DNA from: Vagococcus acidifermentans
GTDB taxonomy: Bacteria > Bacillota > Bacilli > Lactobacillales > Vagococcaceae
Assembly (NCBI RefSeq): GCF_003987655.1
Contig: NZ_NGKC01000001.1
Location: 186,001-250,000 of the forward strand
Length of the DNA stretch: 64,000 nt
Direction: 5' to 3'
The translations under genes were made by a program, and so were the position numbers. The notes under the pieces are model-generated. The model made no database searches, was not told where the DNA came from, and saw only the letters and a program-made list of their open reading frames with translations. The number at the start of each line of letters is the position of its first letter. The first letter of the stretch is position 1. Shown piece after piece: positions 1 to 9,395 of this stretch.

Positions 1-417
1 CAGTCGCAAATTGCTTTGCTGGAAAAAATATTGAAGAATCAGCCGTTTAAAGACGCGCTGAGCGGGATTTCCTTCACGTACGGGGGAAGCGAGGTCAGCA
101 TCGAAGCCAGCGGCTATTTTAAATTTGTGGAATTTTTTATCCGCAAAGGGGCGCACTTTTTCACGTACTTTATTTTGGGCGGGAGCTTTTATTTAGGCTT
201 GTTCCCGCGGATAAAGAGTATTTGGCTGACCGGGCTGGTGTCATGGCTCGCTGCAACCGGCTATGCGGGACTGGACGAATTCCACCAGATGGTCACCGGC
301 GGCCGGACACCGCTCTTTCAAGATGTGATGCTCGACAGTATCGGTGCGCTGACAGCTTGCGTCATCGCGATGGTGTTTGTTGCGTTCAGCGGGAGGAAAA
401 AGCGGCGGAAACGGTAG
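1..417 (+). CDS. VanZ-like membrane protein, 5' end outside window
   Basis: The reading frame is open from base 1, so the start lies upstream and only the last ~138 codons are seen. The protein has hydrophobic segments, a KGAHFFTYFILG stretch and a GLDEFHQ motif typical of VanZ-like proteins, and a basic tail (GRKKRRKR). VanZ confers low-level teicoplanin resistance in its namesake system, but most family members have no known role. It sits just before yebC, separated by a promoter, so it probably ends its own transcription unit. A second VanZ-type domain is fused to an RDD domain at 13.7 kb. Family assignment is fairly sure; function is not. Confidence 0.75.
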   Translation, partial: QSQIALLEKILKNQPFKDALSGISFTYGGSEVSIEASGYFKFVEFFIRKGAHFFTYFILGGSFYLGLFPRIKSIWLTGLVSWLAATGYAGLDEFHQMVTGGRTPLFQDVMLDSIGALTACVIAMVFVAFSGRKKRRKR

Positions 418-428
418 GCAGCTGGTTT

Positions 429-457
429 TTGATTCTATGGCACAAGTTTGGTATGAT
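429..457 (+). promoter_or_regulatory. Sigma-A promoter for yebC
   Basis: TTGATT (429-434) and TATGAT (452-457) are separated by 17 bp and lie 35 bp before the yebC start. The spacing is ideal and both boxes are close to consensus. Confidence 0.6.
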
Positions 458-492
458 GACAATGACAAGTGTATTGAGAAAGAGGTGTTATC

Positions 493-1218
493 ATGGCAGG
501 ACATTCTAAGTGGAAGAATATTCAAGGCAGAAAAAATGCTCAGGATGCCAAGCGCGGAAAGATATTTCAAAAGCTGTCCCGGGAAATTTACATGGCGGCT
601 AAAACAGGTGGTCCTGACCCGGATACTAATGCCAGTCTGCGGCTGGCCGTGGATAAAGCTAAATCGGCCAACATGCCGAACGACAACGTTCAGCGGGCTA
701 TCAAGAAGGCAACGGCTTCCGGCGACGGCGAAAACTATGATGAAGTGGTTTATGAAGGGTACGGTCCCGGCGGTGTCGCCGTTCTGGTGCACGCATTAAC
801 AGATAACCGCAACCGCACAGCGACGAACGTCAGAGTGGCATTTCAGAAAAACGGCGGTTCCTTAGGCGAGACTGGTTCAGTGAGCTACATGTTCGACCGC
901 AAAGGCTACATTGCGATTGCGCGTGAAGGCTTAGCAGTTGATGAGGATACCATGCTGATGAGCGTCTTGGAAGCAGGCGGCGAAAATCTGGAAACGTCTG
1001 ATGAAGTGTTTGAAATTTATACCGACCCGCAAGACTTTGCAGCAGTCCGGGATTATTTGCAGGAAGAAGGCTATGTCCTTGACCAGGCAGAACTGACGAT
1101 GGTGCCGCAGACGCTTGTGGCAGTGGACGGCAGTCAGACCGAAAAAATCGAGAAAATGATTGATATGCTGGAAGACGATGATGATGTGTCAGAGGTGTTC
1201 ACATCTGCTGATTTATAA
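493..1218 (+). CDS. yebC: YebC/PmpR (TACO1) family regulator
   Basis: This is a full-length 241-residue YebC protein. It starts with the hallmark [14 protein letters not shown] and carries the central [10 protein letters not shown] and later GSVSYMF segments of the three-domain family. YebC proteins act in the cytoplasm. They were first described as DNA-binding regulators and more recently implicated in translation, relieving ribosome stalling. The ATG follows an AGAGGTG ribosome site. The gene has its own promoter and terminator and lies directly upstream of comG. Confidence is high for the family and moderate for the molecular role. Confidence 0.95.
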   Translation: MAGHSKWKNIQGRKNAQDAKRGKIFQKLSREIYMAAKTGGPDPDTNASLRLAVDKAKSANMPNDNVQRAIKKATASGDGENYDEVVYEGYGPGGVAVLVHALTDNRNRTATNVRVAFQKNGGSLGETGSVSYMFDRKGYIAIAREGLAVDEDTMLMSVLEAGGENLETSDEVFEIYTDPQDFAAVRDYLQEEGYVLDQAELTMVPQTLVAVDGSQTEKIEKMIDMLEDDDDVSEVFTSADL

Positions 1219-1228
1219 AAATGTGACG

Positions 1229-1256
1229 AACAGACTCAGGTTTGAATGAGTCTGTT
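1229..1256 (+). terminator. Intrinsic terminator after yebC
   Basis: A 10-bp perfect stem (AACAGACTCA / TGAGTCTGTT) with an 8-nt loop is followed by a run of T. It separates yebC from the comG operon. Confidence 0.85.
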
Positions 1257-1286
1257 TTTTTTTTCGGAATTTAAGGTCAGGAGGTG

Positions 1287-2312
1287 ATGGCACTGACAGA
1301 AAAACAGGAAGACATAAAAAGGTATGCCCTTTCCCTTATCGGACACGGGCGCCGCCATCATGCGGATGATTTGTATTTGTTTCCGGTCAGGGACGGGTAT
1401 GAGCTTTCCTTCCGTTATGTGTCAGAAAAGAAAAGGTACGCCGAAGTGTCGCTGGCGCAAGGACAGAAACTTTTGCTGTTCTACAAGTTTATGGCGGAAA
1501 TGGATGTCTCGGAAAAACGCCGGCCGCAAGTCGGTGCAGGCACCATCGAAACGGCTGACGGAGCGCAGCGTCTGCGCTTTGCGACCATCGGCGAATACCG
1601 GAACCACGAAGCCATGGTGATCCGCTTTTTGTACGATATCCAGCAGGAGTCTGCCCTGTGTTTTCTGTTTCCGGAGCAGTATCGGCAGTTGGGCGAGCAG
1701 GTGCTGGATTACGGGCTGTATTTGTTTTCTGGACCGACCGGCTCCGGTAAGACAACGACGATGTACGCACTTGCCAGAACATTGATTCAAAAACGCCGGC
1801 GGCAGGTCATCACCGTTGAAGACCCGGTGGAAATCGAAGTTGCCGACTTTTTGCAACTGCAGGTGAATGCCAAAATCAACGTGGGTTATGAAGCGGCACT
1901 CAAATCATGCTTGCGGTTCCGGCCGGATATTCTGATTGTGGGGGAAATCAGGGACAGCGAGACCGCTAAAACTGCTGTCCGTGCAGCGCTGACGGGACAC
2001 ACGGTGTTTTCGACCATCCATGGTATGAACAAGGAAAGTGTGTTGTCGCGCATGCTGGAGTTTGGTGTTCTGCCATCTGATTTACGCCAGAGTCTGCAAG
2101 GCATCATTTATCAGCGTCTGATTCCGTGCTTGGCGCAGACGCCGGCTGACAGCCAACTAAACGGGGTGTTGTTCGACACGTTGTTCTTTAAAAGAAAGGA
2201 GACGTATGACAAACAAGTTGACATTCAGGGAACGGACTGGAACGCTCTGCTCAAAACGGCGCGGGATGAACAGCTTATTTCAGAAGAGGTTTTCCGGACA
2301 TATCGGTTTTAA
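1287..2312 (+). CDS. comGA: ComGA, competence pseudopilus assembly ATPase
   Basis: This is a GspE/PilB-type secretion ATPase that powers the DNA-uptake pseudopilus on the inner face of the membrane. Visible are the Walker A GPTGSGKTT, the Asp-box region ITVEDPVE, the Walker B-like DILIVGEIRD, and the His-box GHTVFSTIH. At about 341 residues it matches the short Gram-positive ComGA type, which lacks the long N-domain. An AGGAGG (1279-1284) ends only 2 nt before the ATG at 1287, and a GTG lies at 1284, so the exact start is uncertain. It is the first gene of a tightly packed seven-gene comG operon. Confidence 0.93.
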   Translation: MALTEKQEDIKRYALSLIGHGRRHHADDLYLFPVRDGYELSFRYVSEKKRYAEVSLAQGQKLLLFYKFMAEMDVSEKRRPQVGAGTIETADGAQRLRFATIGEYRNHEAMVIRFLYDIQQESALCFLFPEQYRQLGEQVLDYGLYLFSGPTGSGKTTTMYALARTLIQKRRRQVITVEDPVEIEVADFLQLQVNAKINVGYEAALKSCLRFRPDILIVGEIRDSETAKTAVRAALTGHTVFSTIHGMNKESVLSRMLEFGVLPSDLRQSLQGIIYQRLIPCLAQTPADSQLNGVLFDTLFFKRKETYDKQVDIQGTDWNALLKTARDEQLISEEVFRTYRF

Positions 2313-3327
2313 ACGGAAAATGAAGCTGTCGGCGAGTGAGCGGGAGGACTTTATGCGGTTGTTGGCAGACCTTTTGGTGAACGGGTTCAGCATTCAGGAA
2401 AGTTTTGTTTTTATGGAAAAATTGCGGGAAAAACAGCTTTGGGCAGTGACGCTGACACAGGCGAACCTTGCCCGCGGATTGCCTTTATATGAAAGTTTCA
2501 GGCAAGTCGGCTTTACTTCCTATGAAATTGCCCAGCTGAGTTTGGCAGAAGTGCACGGTGATTTTTCCGGCACGCTGACGGCGATGGCGGCTCATTTGGC
2601 AGACGCCGAGCGCCAGCGCCGGGGATTTGCGAAGGTCATGACGTATCCGAGTTTGCTGCTGCTTTTTTTAGTGGGGATGATGTTCGGGCTGAAGTGGTTC
2701 ATTTTGCCTCAACTTTCTGGCATTGCCAATAGGCGCTCACAGCATAGCCCAGCCGTCCTCATCATCGAATGGACACCTGTGTGCCTGTTTATTCTGCTTT
2801 GCCTGACAGTGCTGGCTTTTTTTGGTTTGCGCCTGTATTTTTCGCGCAAACCGGCTGTGTTCCAAGCCCGCTGGCTGACGAGACTGCCGTTTTTGAAAAC
2901 CGTGCTGACACATTATTACACGTCTTTTTTTGCACTGGAATGGGGAAAACTGATGCAGCAGGGACTGGAGTTTAAACAAATTATCACCGTCATGATGTAC
3001 GACGGCAGCACGCCGCTGATGAAGGAGCTGGCTGTGATTTTACGGGATTCGCTGGAACAGGGGATTTCGGTCGATGCGGCGCTCGCTGCCCAACCGTTTC
3101 TTTTGAAAGGGATTGAGACGATTATCCGTCAGGGGGAAGCGACCGGCAATTTAGGGGCCGAGTTGACAGTTTACGGCACGCGTCTTTGGCAGCAGTTGAT
3201 GAAGAGGCTGGAGAGATGGTTCCAGCTGCTGCAGCCGTTGGTGTTTCTGCTGGTTGCCTTGCTGATTATCAGTGTCTATGGCGCCTTGCTGCTGCCGGTG
3301 TATGATGGAATGGAGGAGTTAATATGA
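2206..3327 (+). CDS. comGB: ComGB, competence pseudopilus membrane platform
   Basis: This is a GspF/PilC-type polytopic membrane protein that anchors pseudopilus assembly and partners ComGA. It has the typical repeat of two cytoplasmic helical halves, each followed by transmembrane segments (about residues 145-165, 190-212 and 340-365). The ATG at 2206 has a strong AAAGGAG site but lies 107 bp inside comGA. An internal ATG at 2266 would give the more usual N-terminus but has a poor ribosome site. I keep 2206 on the strength of that site. The 3' end overlaps comGC by 4 bp. Confidence 0.9.
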   Translation: MTNKLTFRERTGTLCSKRRGMNSLFQKRFSGHIGFKRKMKLSASEREDFMRLLADLLVNGFSIQESFVFMEKLREKQLWAVTLTQANLARGLPLYESFRQVGFTSYEIAQLSLAEVHGDFSGTLTAMAAHLADAERQRRGFAKVMTYPSLLLLFLVGMMFGLKWFILPQLSGIANRRSQHSPAVLIIEWTPVCLFILLCLTVLAFFGLRLYFSRKPAVFQARWLTRLPFLKTVLTHYYTSFFALEWGKLMQQGLEFKQIITVMMYDGSTPLMKELAVILRDSLEQGISVDAALAAQPFLLKGIETIIRQGEATGNLGAELTVYGTRLWQQLMKRLERWFQLLQPLVFLLVALLIISVYGALLLPVYDGMEELI

Positions 3328-3608
3328 GAAAGAAAAAATATGCTGCTTTTACATTGCTGGAGATGCTCATCGTTTTACTTGTCATCAGTGTGCTGCTGCT
3401 GTTGTTCATCCCCAACCTGTCCGACAAGCGCACAGCTATTAATGAACAGGGGCGGACAGCTCTGGAAAAAGTCATCAGCACCCAGGTGGAAATGTACACG
3501 CTGGATAAAAACAGCGCGCCGGCAAGTTTAGCTGAGTTGAAACAGTCAAAATACATCACGGAGGAGCAATACAAAAAAGCAGTGGAATACGGGATTGAGT
3601 TGAAGTGA
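3324..3608 (+). CDS. comGC: ComGC, major competence pseudopilin
   Basis: This is the major pseudopilin of the transformation pilus. A short basic leader (RKKKYAA) precedes the prepilin peptidase motif FTLLEMLIVLLVISVLL, followed by a hydrophobic helix and a small C-terminal domain. At 94 residues it has the usual ComGC size. The start ATG overlaps the end of comGB and the stop overlaps the comGD GTG, so translation is probably coupled. The ComC peptidase that would process it is not in the window. Confidence 0.95.
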   Translation: MRKKKYAAFTLLEMLIVLLVISVLLLLFIPNLSDKRTAINEQGRTALEKVISTQVEMYTLDKNSAPASLAELKQSKYITEEQYKKAVEYGIELK

Positions 3609-4054
3609 ATAAAAAAAGCAGGCCGTATGGCTACACGCTGCTGGAAGTACTGATAGTGCTGCTGGTCGTTTCGGCGTTTGCATTGCTGCCGCTATTGTCG
3701 CTCCGCGGCTGGCAGAAGCAGATGGCAGTGTCGCTGTTTTTCGCATCATTTGAACGTCAGCTGCTGCAAGTGCAGCAAGCGGCGATCGTGGAAGGGCATG
3801 AGTCGTGGGTCGTTCCCAATCCTGGCAAACAAGCGATTTATTTCAGTTACCGCAGCCGGGGAGCGACCCGCTTTGTCATGCAGCCTGTTCCGGAAGGGAT
3901 TCGCCTAGACAGCGATACAGCCTTTCGTTTTAACAACATATCCGGCAGTGCAAACAAATTAACCCAAATCAATTTTATTGTAGCGGACCAGAAAGTGACA
4001 TATCAATTACAGTTTGGGAGTGGTAAAGTTGAAAAGTACGTGTCAAAAAAATAA
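3605..4054 (+). CDS. comGD: ComGD, minor competence pseudopilin
   Basis: This is a minor type IV-like pseudopilin. It has a class III signal (YGYTLLEVLIVLLVVSAF) at residues 8-25 and an extracytoplasmic domain of ~115 residues. The GTG start overlaps the comGC stop in the GTGA arrangement. Its position as fourth gene and its length of 149 residues match ComGD of other Firmicutes. The 3' end overlaps comGE. Confidence 0.88.
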   Translation: MNKKSRPYGYTLLEVLIVLLVVSAFALLPLLSLRGWQKQMAVSLFFASFERQLLQVQQAAIVEGHESWVVPNPGKQAIYFSYRSRGATRFVMQPVPEGIRLDSDTAFRFNNISGSANKLTQINFIVADQKVTYQLQFGSGKVEKYVSKK

Positions 4055-4358
4055 GTACCGCGGCTACTTGCTGCTGGAAAGCATGGTGGCGCTAGCGGTA
4101 ATCGGCGGAACGATCGTGCTGATGCTGTCGCTTGTTGCGTCCATGCAAACTCAGGCACAGCGCTATGAACAGCAGGTTTCCCTCGCTCAGTATGCGTGGG
4201 AAATCGCGGCAGGGCAAGTCGGGCAACATATCGAAATTGAACGAACGAAATACAGTCACGGCCGCTGGTTCCGCTGTGAGGAACTCAGTAACCGGCATAT
4301 TCGCGTGACGACAGGAGATGACGTGATTGAAATCATCAGATTGGCCAACCCGCATTAA
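4029..4358 (+). CDS. comGE: ComGE, minor competence pseudopilin
   Basis: This small pseudopilin-like protein carries YRGYLLLESMVALAVIGG, a class III-type leader with a conserved Glu, then a hydrophobic helix and a short domain. I choose the TTG at 4029, which has GGGAG 8 nt upstream. Earlier in-frame TTG (4014) and GTG (4020) codons would only add a few residues. Sequence conservation in ComGE is low, so the assignment rests on operon position and the leader. Confidence 0.78.
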   Translation: MKSTCQKNKYRGYLLLESMVALAVIGGTIVLMLSLVASMQTQAQRYEQQVSLAQYAWEIAAGQVGQHIEIERTKYSHGRWFRCEELSNRHIRVTTGDDVIEIIRLANPH

Positions 4359-4764
4359 GTGTGGCGGGTTTACGCTTTTAGAATGCGTATTGGCTTTGCT
4401 GGTTCTCTCGTGTATCATACTGTTGTTTCAGCCGATTGTGCGACTTGCGGGCCAGTACCGGGACCGGAGTTTGGAAACTGGTTTTATGATGTATCAGACC
4501 GGCTATATTCAATTGACCGCCGAATGCGCCGGCTATCAGCTGGTCTCTGTTGATAAAACTGCACTGACAGTCAAGAGCGAAAAAGATACCTACACCATAG
4601 GGCTGTACAAGCAGATGATCCGCAAAGGTCCGCCGGGGCATCAGCCGCTGATGATGGATGTACGGACGGTGACATTTTACCGCTATCAGGATGCTGTTAA
4701 AATGGATGTGAGGATGCTAGATGGACAGACATTCACCAACTATCTCTATTTCAAAGAAGAATAA
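4327..4764 (+). CDS. comGF: ComGF, minor competence pseudopilin
   Basis: This is a ComGF-family minor pseudopilin with a leader GGFTLLECVLALLVLSC at residues 13-29 and a C-terminal domain containing RKGPPGHQPLM, a recognisable ComGF-like segment. The start codon is a TTG inside the end of comGE, so overlap and coupling are likely. It contributes to the pseudopilus tip or priming complex by analogy with studied systems. Confidence 0.82.
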   Translation: MKSSDWPTRIKCGGFTLLECVLALLVLSCIILLFQPIVRLAGQYRDRSLETGFMMYQTGYIQLTAECAGYQLVSVDKTALTVKSEKDTYTIGLYKQMIRKGPPGHQPLMMDVRTVTFYRYQDAVKMDVRMLDGQTFTNYLYFKEE

Positions 4765-5083
4765 AGGGGGCATATTGTTTTCCGTGCTGCTGCTTTTAAC
4801 GCTTGTGAGCTTTCTGTTCACCGCCATGCTGGCGGATTACCAGACACGTCAGCGCTTCAATGTGCACACCAGAGACTACTATCTTTGCAAAACGATGGAA
4901 ACTTTGACACTCGCTGACCTTGAAACAGGAGAGGCAGATGAATCAGGAGAGCATGTTTACAACACTGGTACAGTCTCATATGTGTACCTGTCTGAGGGCC
5001 GGCAAGTCAGATTGCAAACGATTTTGCATAATTCTTTTCAAAAAACGACGGTTTATGATTTGCGGAAGAAAGAAGAAAAATGA
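4721..5083 (+). CDS. comGG: ComGG, minor competence pseudopilin
   Basis: This is the last gene of the comG operon. It encodes a 120-residue protein with one N-terminal hydrophobic segment (GGILFSVLLLLTLVSFLF, residues 16-33) without a strict prepilin Glu motif, as in other ComGG proteins. The start overlaps comGF by 44 bp. Identification depends mainly on position and the single-helix architecture, because ComGG sequences diverge quickly. Confidence 0.78.
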   Translation: MDRHSPTISISKKNKGGILFSVLLLLTLVSFLFTAMLADYQTRQRFNVHTRDYYLCKTMETLTLADLETGEADESGEHVYNTGTVSYVYLSEGRQVRLQTILHNSFQKTTVYDLRKKEEK

Positions 5084-5180
5084 GTGTTTTTTCCTGTGAT
5101 TCCTTGAAATCTATCGTGTTATTCGTTAGAATGAAACAGTGTAATACTTTTGTTGCATTTAGAAGGAACGAGGTGGGGAT

Positions 5181-6197
5181 GTGTCTCAAAAAGTGGAAGA
5201 AAAAGGATTCCATCTGCTGACGGAATCGACCGAACTGCTGCAACAGGCGTTAGACACTTCTTTTTTTGACGCCTATTTGGAGAATATGGAAAATTTTCTT
5301 GACTCGCAAACGGTCCGAGTGATTGAAGGCACGCCTGACCCGGAAACAGCGGCCAAACTGCAGCGCATTTATCAGGATATCAAAGCCCTCGAATTGACTG
5401 CAGAAAGCAAACGCAAAATCTCTCAACTGACACTGCTGAAAGGCATGTTGAGCGACACCTTGCAGCCCAATCATCAGCTGACACCTGACGGCATCGGTTT
5501 TCTTGTCACATATATTGTGGAAGAATTATTGGCTGACCGTCTGCAGCTGCGCGTAGCTGATCTGGCTGTCGGTACAGGCAACCTGCTTTACACGCTTATG
5601 ACGAATCTGGCGCTTTCAGGCAAACAGGTGTCTGGCGTGGGAGTGGATGCGGATGAACTGCTGCTCAATATCGCTGCTGTAGACAAAGAGTGGCTCGGTT
5701 TGGATGTGACCCTCTTTTATCAGGACAGCATACAGCCTTTGCTGCTTGACCCGGTGGATGTGGCGATTGCTGATTTGCCAATCGGCTATTACCCGGACGA
5801 TGCCCGCGCGTCGTCGTTTACCGTTGCTGCTGAGACCGGCCACACGTATGCGCATCACCTGCTGATGGAGCAGGCGATGAATTATGTGACACAAGACGGA
5901 TTCGGTGTATTTTTATTGCCGAGTCAATTTTTAGAATCAGAACAAGCCGGACAGCTGAAAAAATGGCTGACGGAAAAAGTTTATTTGCAGGCGATTTTGC
6001 AGCTGCCGGAGAACCTGTTTAAAAACCGGGCGTCGCGTAAATCCATCATCGTGGTCCAAAACAGAGGCGAAGGCGCCTCACAAGCAACCGAAGTACTGCT
6101 GGCGGAACTGCCGTCGCTTAAAGAGACACAAGCAGTTTACCAGTTTATTGAAGAGTTCAACCAATGGCAACATTTAAATTTAAAGAAAAAGGTGTAG
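5181..6197 (+). CDS. Class I SAM methyltransferase, YtxK-like
   Basis: This 338-residue protein resembles the adenine-specific DNA methylase-like family found after comG in many Lactobacillales and in B. subtilis ytxK. A SAM-binding region [15 protein letters not shown] lies near residues 123-137, and the motif IV position reads [10 protein letters not shown] instead of the canonical NPPY. The start is a GTG with a GGTGGGG site. The substrate (DNA, RNA or protein) is unknown. The altered NPPY motif is normal for this subgroup and argues against a restriction-modification role. It precedes ackA by only a few bases. Confidence 0.85.
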   Translation: MSQKVEEKGFHLLTESTELLQQALDTSFFDAYLENMENFLDSQTVRVIEGTPDPETAAKLQRIYQDIKALELTAESKRKISQLTLLKGMLSDTLQPNHQLTPDGIGFLVTYIVEELLADRLQLRVADLAVGTGNLLYTLMTNLALSGKQVSGVGVDADELLLNIAAVDKEWLGLDVTLFYQDSIQPLLLDPVDVAIADLPIGYYPDDARASSFTVAAETGHTYAHHLLMEQAMNYVTQDGFGVFLLPSQFLESEQAGQLKKWLTEKVYLQAILQLPENLFKNRASRKSIIVVQNRGEGASQATEVLLAELPSLKETQAVYQFIEEFNQWQHLNLKKKV

Positions 6198-6208
6198 GGG
6201 AGATTATC

Positions 6209-7396
6209 ATGGAAAAAACTATTGCAATCAACGCTGGAAGTTCAAGTTTAAAATGGCAGCTGTACAATATGCCAAGCGAAGAAGTTATCGCTAAGGGTAT
6301 TGTGGAACGAATCGGACTGCCTGATTCAATCTTCACAATCAAATATGGAGACGGCGAAAAATATGAAGTGGTTCAGGATATACCGGATCATGATTTGGCA
6401 ATCAATATGCTGTTGGAACAGCTGAAAGCACTGCATATCATTGCTTCCTTTGATGAAATCACCGGAGCGGGCCACCGTATCGTGGCGGGCGGCGAACACT
6501 TTAAAGAATCAGCTGTTTTGAATGATGAACAAATCAAGCTGGTGGAAGAGCTTGCTGAATTTGCCCCGCTGCACAATCCGGCGGAAGCAAAAGTTATCCG
6601 AGTGTTCCAAAAACTGTTGCCTAAAACATTGAACGTCGGCGTGTTTGATACATCTTTCCACACAACGATGCCGGAAGTCAACTTCTTATACAGCATCCCG
6701 ACAGAGTATTATGAAAAATTCCAGGCACGTAAATATGGTGCTCACGGCACAAGCCACCGGTATGTTGCGCACCGTGCTGCTGAAATGCTGGGCAAACCAA
6801 TCGAAGAATTGAAACTGATCACGTGCCACCTGGGTAACGGAGCATCTATCTCTGCTGTTGACGGCGGGGTATGTGTCGATACATCCATGGGCTTCACACC
6901 GCTGGCTGGTGTGACGATGGGGACGCGTTCGGGCGACATCGACCCGTCATTGCTTGCTTACTTGATGGAAAAACTTGGCTTGACAGATATCAAAGACATG
7001 ATTGACATTCTGAATAAAAAATCAGGTTTGCTTGGCTTGTCCGGGATTTCCAGCGACATGCGCGACTTGGAACATTCGGACGATCCGAAAGCCAAAGTGG
7101 CGCTTGACATATTTGCTGACAGAGTCCGTAAATATATCGGCAGCTATGTGACTGTGCTGAACGGAGTGGATGCTATCATCTTTACCGCCGGTATCGGTGA
7201 AAATGACGTGGCGATGCGCAAAAATATCATCGACGGCATGTCATGGTTCGGCTGTCAAATTGACGATGAAAAGAACAATGTCCGCGGTCAAGAGCGGATC
7301 ATCTCAACAGATGATTCCAGCGTCAAAGTGCTCCTGATTCCGACTGACGAAGAGTTGATGATTGCCAGAGACGTGGAAGCACTGAAAACAAAATAA
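6209..7396 (+). CDS. ackA: Acetate kinase
   Basis: Acetate kinase makes ATP from acetyl phosphate in mixed-acid fermentation. The chosen ATG gives the canonical N-terminus [18 protein letters not shown] and a 395-residue protein of normal length; upstream in-frame codons lie inside the methyltransferase gene. ASKHA-fold landmarks include [25 protein letters not shown] and the TAGIGEND motif near the C-terminus. A GGGGAG site precedes the start. No pta gene is adjacent. A separate butyrate kinase-type gene lies at 43 kb. Confidence 0.96.
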   Translation: MEKTIAINAGSSSLKWQLYNMPSEEVIAKGIVERIGLPDSIFTIKYGDGEKYEVVQDIPDHDLAINMLLEQLKALHIIASFDEITGAGHRIVAGGEHFKESAVLNDEQIKLVEELAEFAPLHNPAEAKVIRVFQKLLPKTLNVGVFDTSFHTTMPEVNFLYSIPTEYYEKFQARKYGAHGTSHRYVAHRAAEMLGKPIEELKLITCHLGNGASISAVDGGVCVDTSMGFTPLAGVTMGTRSGDIDPSLLAYLMEKLGLTDIKDMIDILNKKSGLLGLSGISSDMRDLEHSDDPKAKVALDIFADRVRKYIGSYVTVLNGVDAIIFTAGIGENDVAMRKNIIDGMSWFGCQIDDEKNNVRGQERIISTDDSSVKVLLIPTDEELMIARDVEALKTK

Positions 7397-7404
7397 TCGC
7401 AGTT

Positions 7405-7426
7405 AACGAAGGGGCGACCCTTCGTT
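7405..7426. terminator. Terminator between ackA and the molybdenum operon
   Basis: A 9-bp stem (AACGAAGGG / CCCTTCGTT) with a 4-nt loop is followed by T8 on the + strand. It ends ackA and could also help stop the converging molybdenum operon. Confidence 0.8.
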
Positions 7427-7466
7427 TTTTTTGTACGCCAGCCAGCACAAAAAAGGTCAGCACGCT

Positions 7467-7982
7467 TTACGGCTGACCGCATTCTGTATCTGCATTTGTT
7501 AAAATACCAAGTGCATGGGGCAGTTCGTCAATAATGACTGATAAATTTTCCCGCACGCCGCGGACACTGCCCGGCAGATTGATGATTAATGTCTGTTTCC
7601 GCACCACTGCAGCTGCCCGGCTGAGCATGGCCTTTTTAGTTGTCTGCAAGCTGAAAAAGCGCATGGCTTCCGGAATACCCGGAACGATTCGGTCGGCTAC
7701 GGCCAGAGTCGCCTCGGGTGTGCAGTCGGTCGGCGACAGGCCGGTGCCGCCGGTGGTCAATATCAAATCAGCCAGCCCGGTATCTGCAATACGCATCATT
7801 TCCTGACGCAACTGCTGTGCGTTGTCCGGCAGGATGACTTTGGAGACGACCGACATGCCCTGAGCTTGACACATGTCTTCAATCAGTGCTCCGCTGGCAT
7901 CCGTGCGTTCTCCCCGGGCGCCCTTATCGCTCGCAGTAATAATCGCGACGCGATAAGGCTTTTTGTTATTGCGGCAAGACAT
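7467..7982 (-). CDS. mogA: MogA/MoaB-type molybdopterin adenylyltransferase
   Basis: Proteins of this fold adenylate molybdopterin before molybdenum insertion. The molybdopterin-binding signature is clear: TTGGTGLSPTDCTPEAT, with an earlier ITASDKGARGERTDASG and a late NLPGSVRGVRENL. The ATG at 7982 has GGTGGGGG 9 nt upstream and overlaps the end of the MOSC gene. An ATG three codons earlier sits directly against that site. It is the last gene of the leftward operon. MogA and MoaB cannot be separated by eye. Confidence 0.85.
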   Translation of the reverse strand: MSCRNNKKPYRVAIITASDKGARGERTDASGALIEDMCQAQGMSVVSKVILPDNAQQLRQEMMRIADTGLADLILTTGGTGLSPTDCTPEATLAVADRIVPGIPEAMRFFSLQTTKKAMLSRAAAVVRKQTLIINLPGSVRGVRENLSVIIDELPHALGILTNADTECGQP

Positions 7983-8400
7983 GAATCTCATCCCCCACCT
8001 TTAGTCTTCCTCCCGACAACACTTTGGTGAAAATGCCTTCCCGGGGCATGATGCAGTCGCCGACGATGTCCCGGATGGCACAACCTTTATGACATTTTTT
8101 ACCGATTTGTGTGACTTCCAGTCGGATATCCCCTGAAACGAGTTGTGTCCCGATTGGTAAATGCCACAAGTCGATCCCCTCAATAATCATATTTTCGCCG
8201 AATGACCCGTCAACGACAGGTGCGCCTTTTTTGATGAACGCGTCAATATTTTCCCGTCCGAGTAAACTGACCTGGCGGTGCCATTTGCCGGCATGGGCAT
8301 CATTTTTAAAGCCAAAGTCAGCAATCACCTCTACTTCGGCGACCGGCTTTTTAGCGACTCCCTTGATTTCGCTGAGACATAATGCATTGATTGTTGGCAT
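7966..8400 (-). CDS. MOSC-domain protein
   Basis: This 144-residue single-domain MOSC protein belongs to a family that carries or transfers sulfur to, or binds, molybdenum cofactor. It shows the expected small-domain features DAHAGKWHRQVSLLG and FGENMIIEGIDL and a Cys-containing KKCHKGCAI segment near residues 101-109. It lies between moaA and the mogA-type gene and overlaps the latter. Small MOSC proteins often occur beside mogA/moaB. The exact reaction is unknown. Confidence 0.88.
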   Translation of the reverse strand: MPTINALCLSEIKGVAKKPVAEVEVIADFGFKNDAHAGKWHRQVSLLGRENIDAFIKKGAPVVDGSFGENMIIEGIDLWHLPIGTQLVSGDIRLEVTQIGKKCHKGCAIRDIVGDCIMPREGIFTKVLSGGRLKVGDEIHVLPQ

Positions 8401-8420
8401 ATGCCATCATCCCCTTTCTG

Positions 8421-9392
8421 CTAACCGCCTACGCGGTGCATGCTCCGTTTTTTTTCGCGAATAAGCCGATTAAAATCATGCTCTTTCGGTTTATGGTACA
8501 CTGCGTCTGCAATAATGGCAGACAGCTCCTCATCGCTGGCCCCGTTGCGCAGCGGTGTTTTTAAATCGATCCCTTCTTCAAATGCCAAACAAAGTTTCAA
8601 GTAGCCGTCAGAGGTCAGTCGCACACGGTTGCAGCCTTCGCAGAAGCACTGGCTGATGGCATTGATAAAACCGAGCTTGCCATTAAAACCGGGCACTGAA
8701 TAATAAACGGCCGGTCCGTTGCCGAGCGGCTGGTCGTATGGCTGCAGGTCGCCGTAGTAGTCCGCCATTTGTGAAATTAATTGCTGTGTCGGTATACCAG
8801 CGAATGTTTCCCCCATCCCGATAGGCATCAATTCAATAAAGCGGACAGCAGCGACATCATATTGAGCGAGCGCGGCAATCTCTGCAAGTTCATGCGTATT
8901 GATTCCCTGAATCGGCAGACAGTTTAATTTAACTGGTATACTGGTGCGGGCGGCTGCGGCGATGCTTTGCATGACCCGGTCGTGGACATCAGCGCCGGTC
9001 AGTTGTTTGAATGTTTCCGGCTGCAGCGTGTCAAGGCTGATGTTGAGTCCGTTGATATTCAGTTCAACCAGCTCCGGCAAGTACCGCTCGAGAGTGACGC
9101 CGTTGGTTGTGATGGTGACTTGGTCGATTCGGTCATTTTCTCTTAAGCTGCGCAAAAACGGCATGACACCTTGATAGACGAAGGGTTCGCCGCCAGTGAT
9201 TTTAAATTTTGACACCCCGAGTTTTGCGAAAATAGCGCAAAGTCTGGCTGTCTCTTCAACCCGCAGAATCTCGTCGTGCGCCATAAAATTGACGCATCCT
9301 TCCGGCATACAGTAGCGACAGCGCAGGTTGCACCGGTCGGTCAAAGAGACCCGGATATAATCCACCTGTCGTCCGAATTGGTCTTTCAACAT
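8421..9392 (-). CDS. moaA: GTP 3',8-cyclase MoaA
   Basis: This radical-SAM enzyme performs the first step of molybdopterin synthesis with MoaC, converting GTP towards cyclic pyranopterin phosphate. The N-terminal cluster motif is CNLRCRYC (C21, C25, C28). The C-terminal cluster cysteines appear in CFCEGCNRVRLTSDGYLKLC. The protein ends in the functional Gly-Gly tail (HRVGG). Length (323 residues) is typical. The start lies 3 bp after the moaC stop. Confidence 0.96.
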   Translation of the reverse strand: MLKDQFGRQVDYIRVSLTDRCNLRCRYCMPEGCVNFMAHDEILRVEETARLCAIFAKLGVSKFKITGGEPFVYQGVMPFLRSLRENDRIDQVTITTNGVTLERYLPELVELNINGLNISLDTLQPETFKQLTGADVHDRVMQSIAAAARTSIPVKLNCLPIQGINTHELAEIAALAQYDVAAVRFIELMPIGMGETFAGIPTQQLISQMADYYGDLQPYDQPLGNGPAVYYSVPGFNGKLGFINAISQCFCEGCNRVRLTSDGYLKLCLAFEEGIDLKTPLRNGASDEELSAIIADAVYHKPKEHDFNRLIREKKRSMHRVGG

Positions 9393-9395
9393 AGG

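Noticed and set aside
241-792. 183-codon minus-strand frame across vanZ and yebC
   Set aside because: It lies antisense to a certain yebC gene, has no ribosome site and no protein-like pattern.
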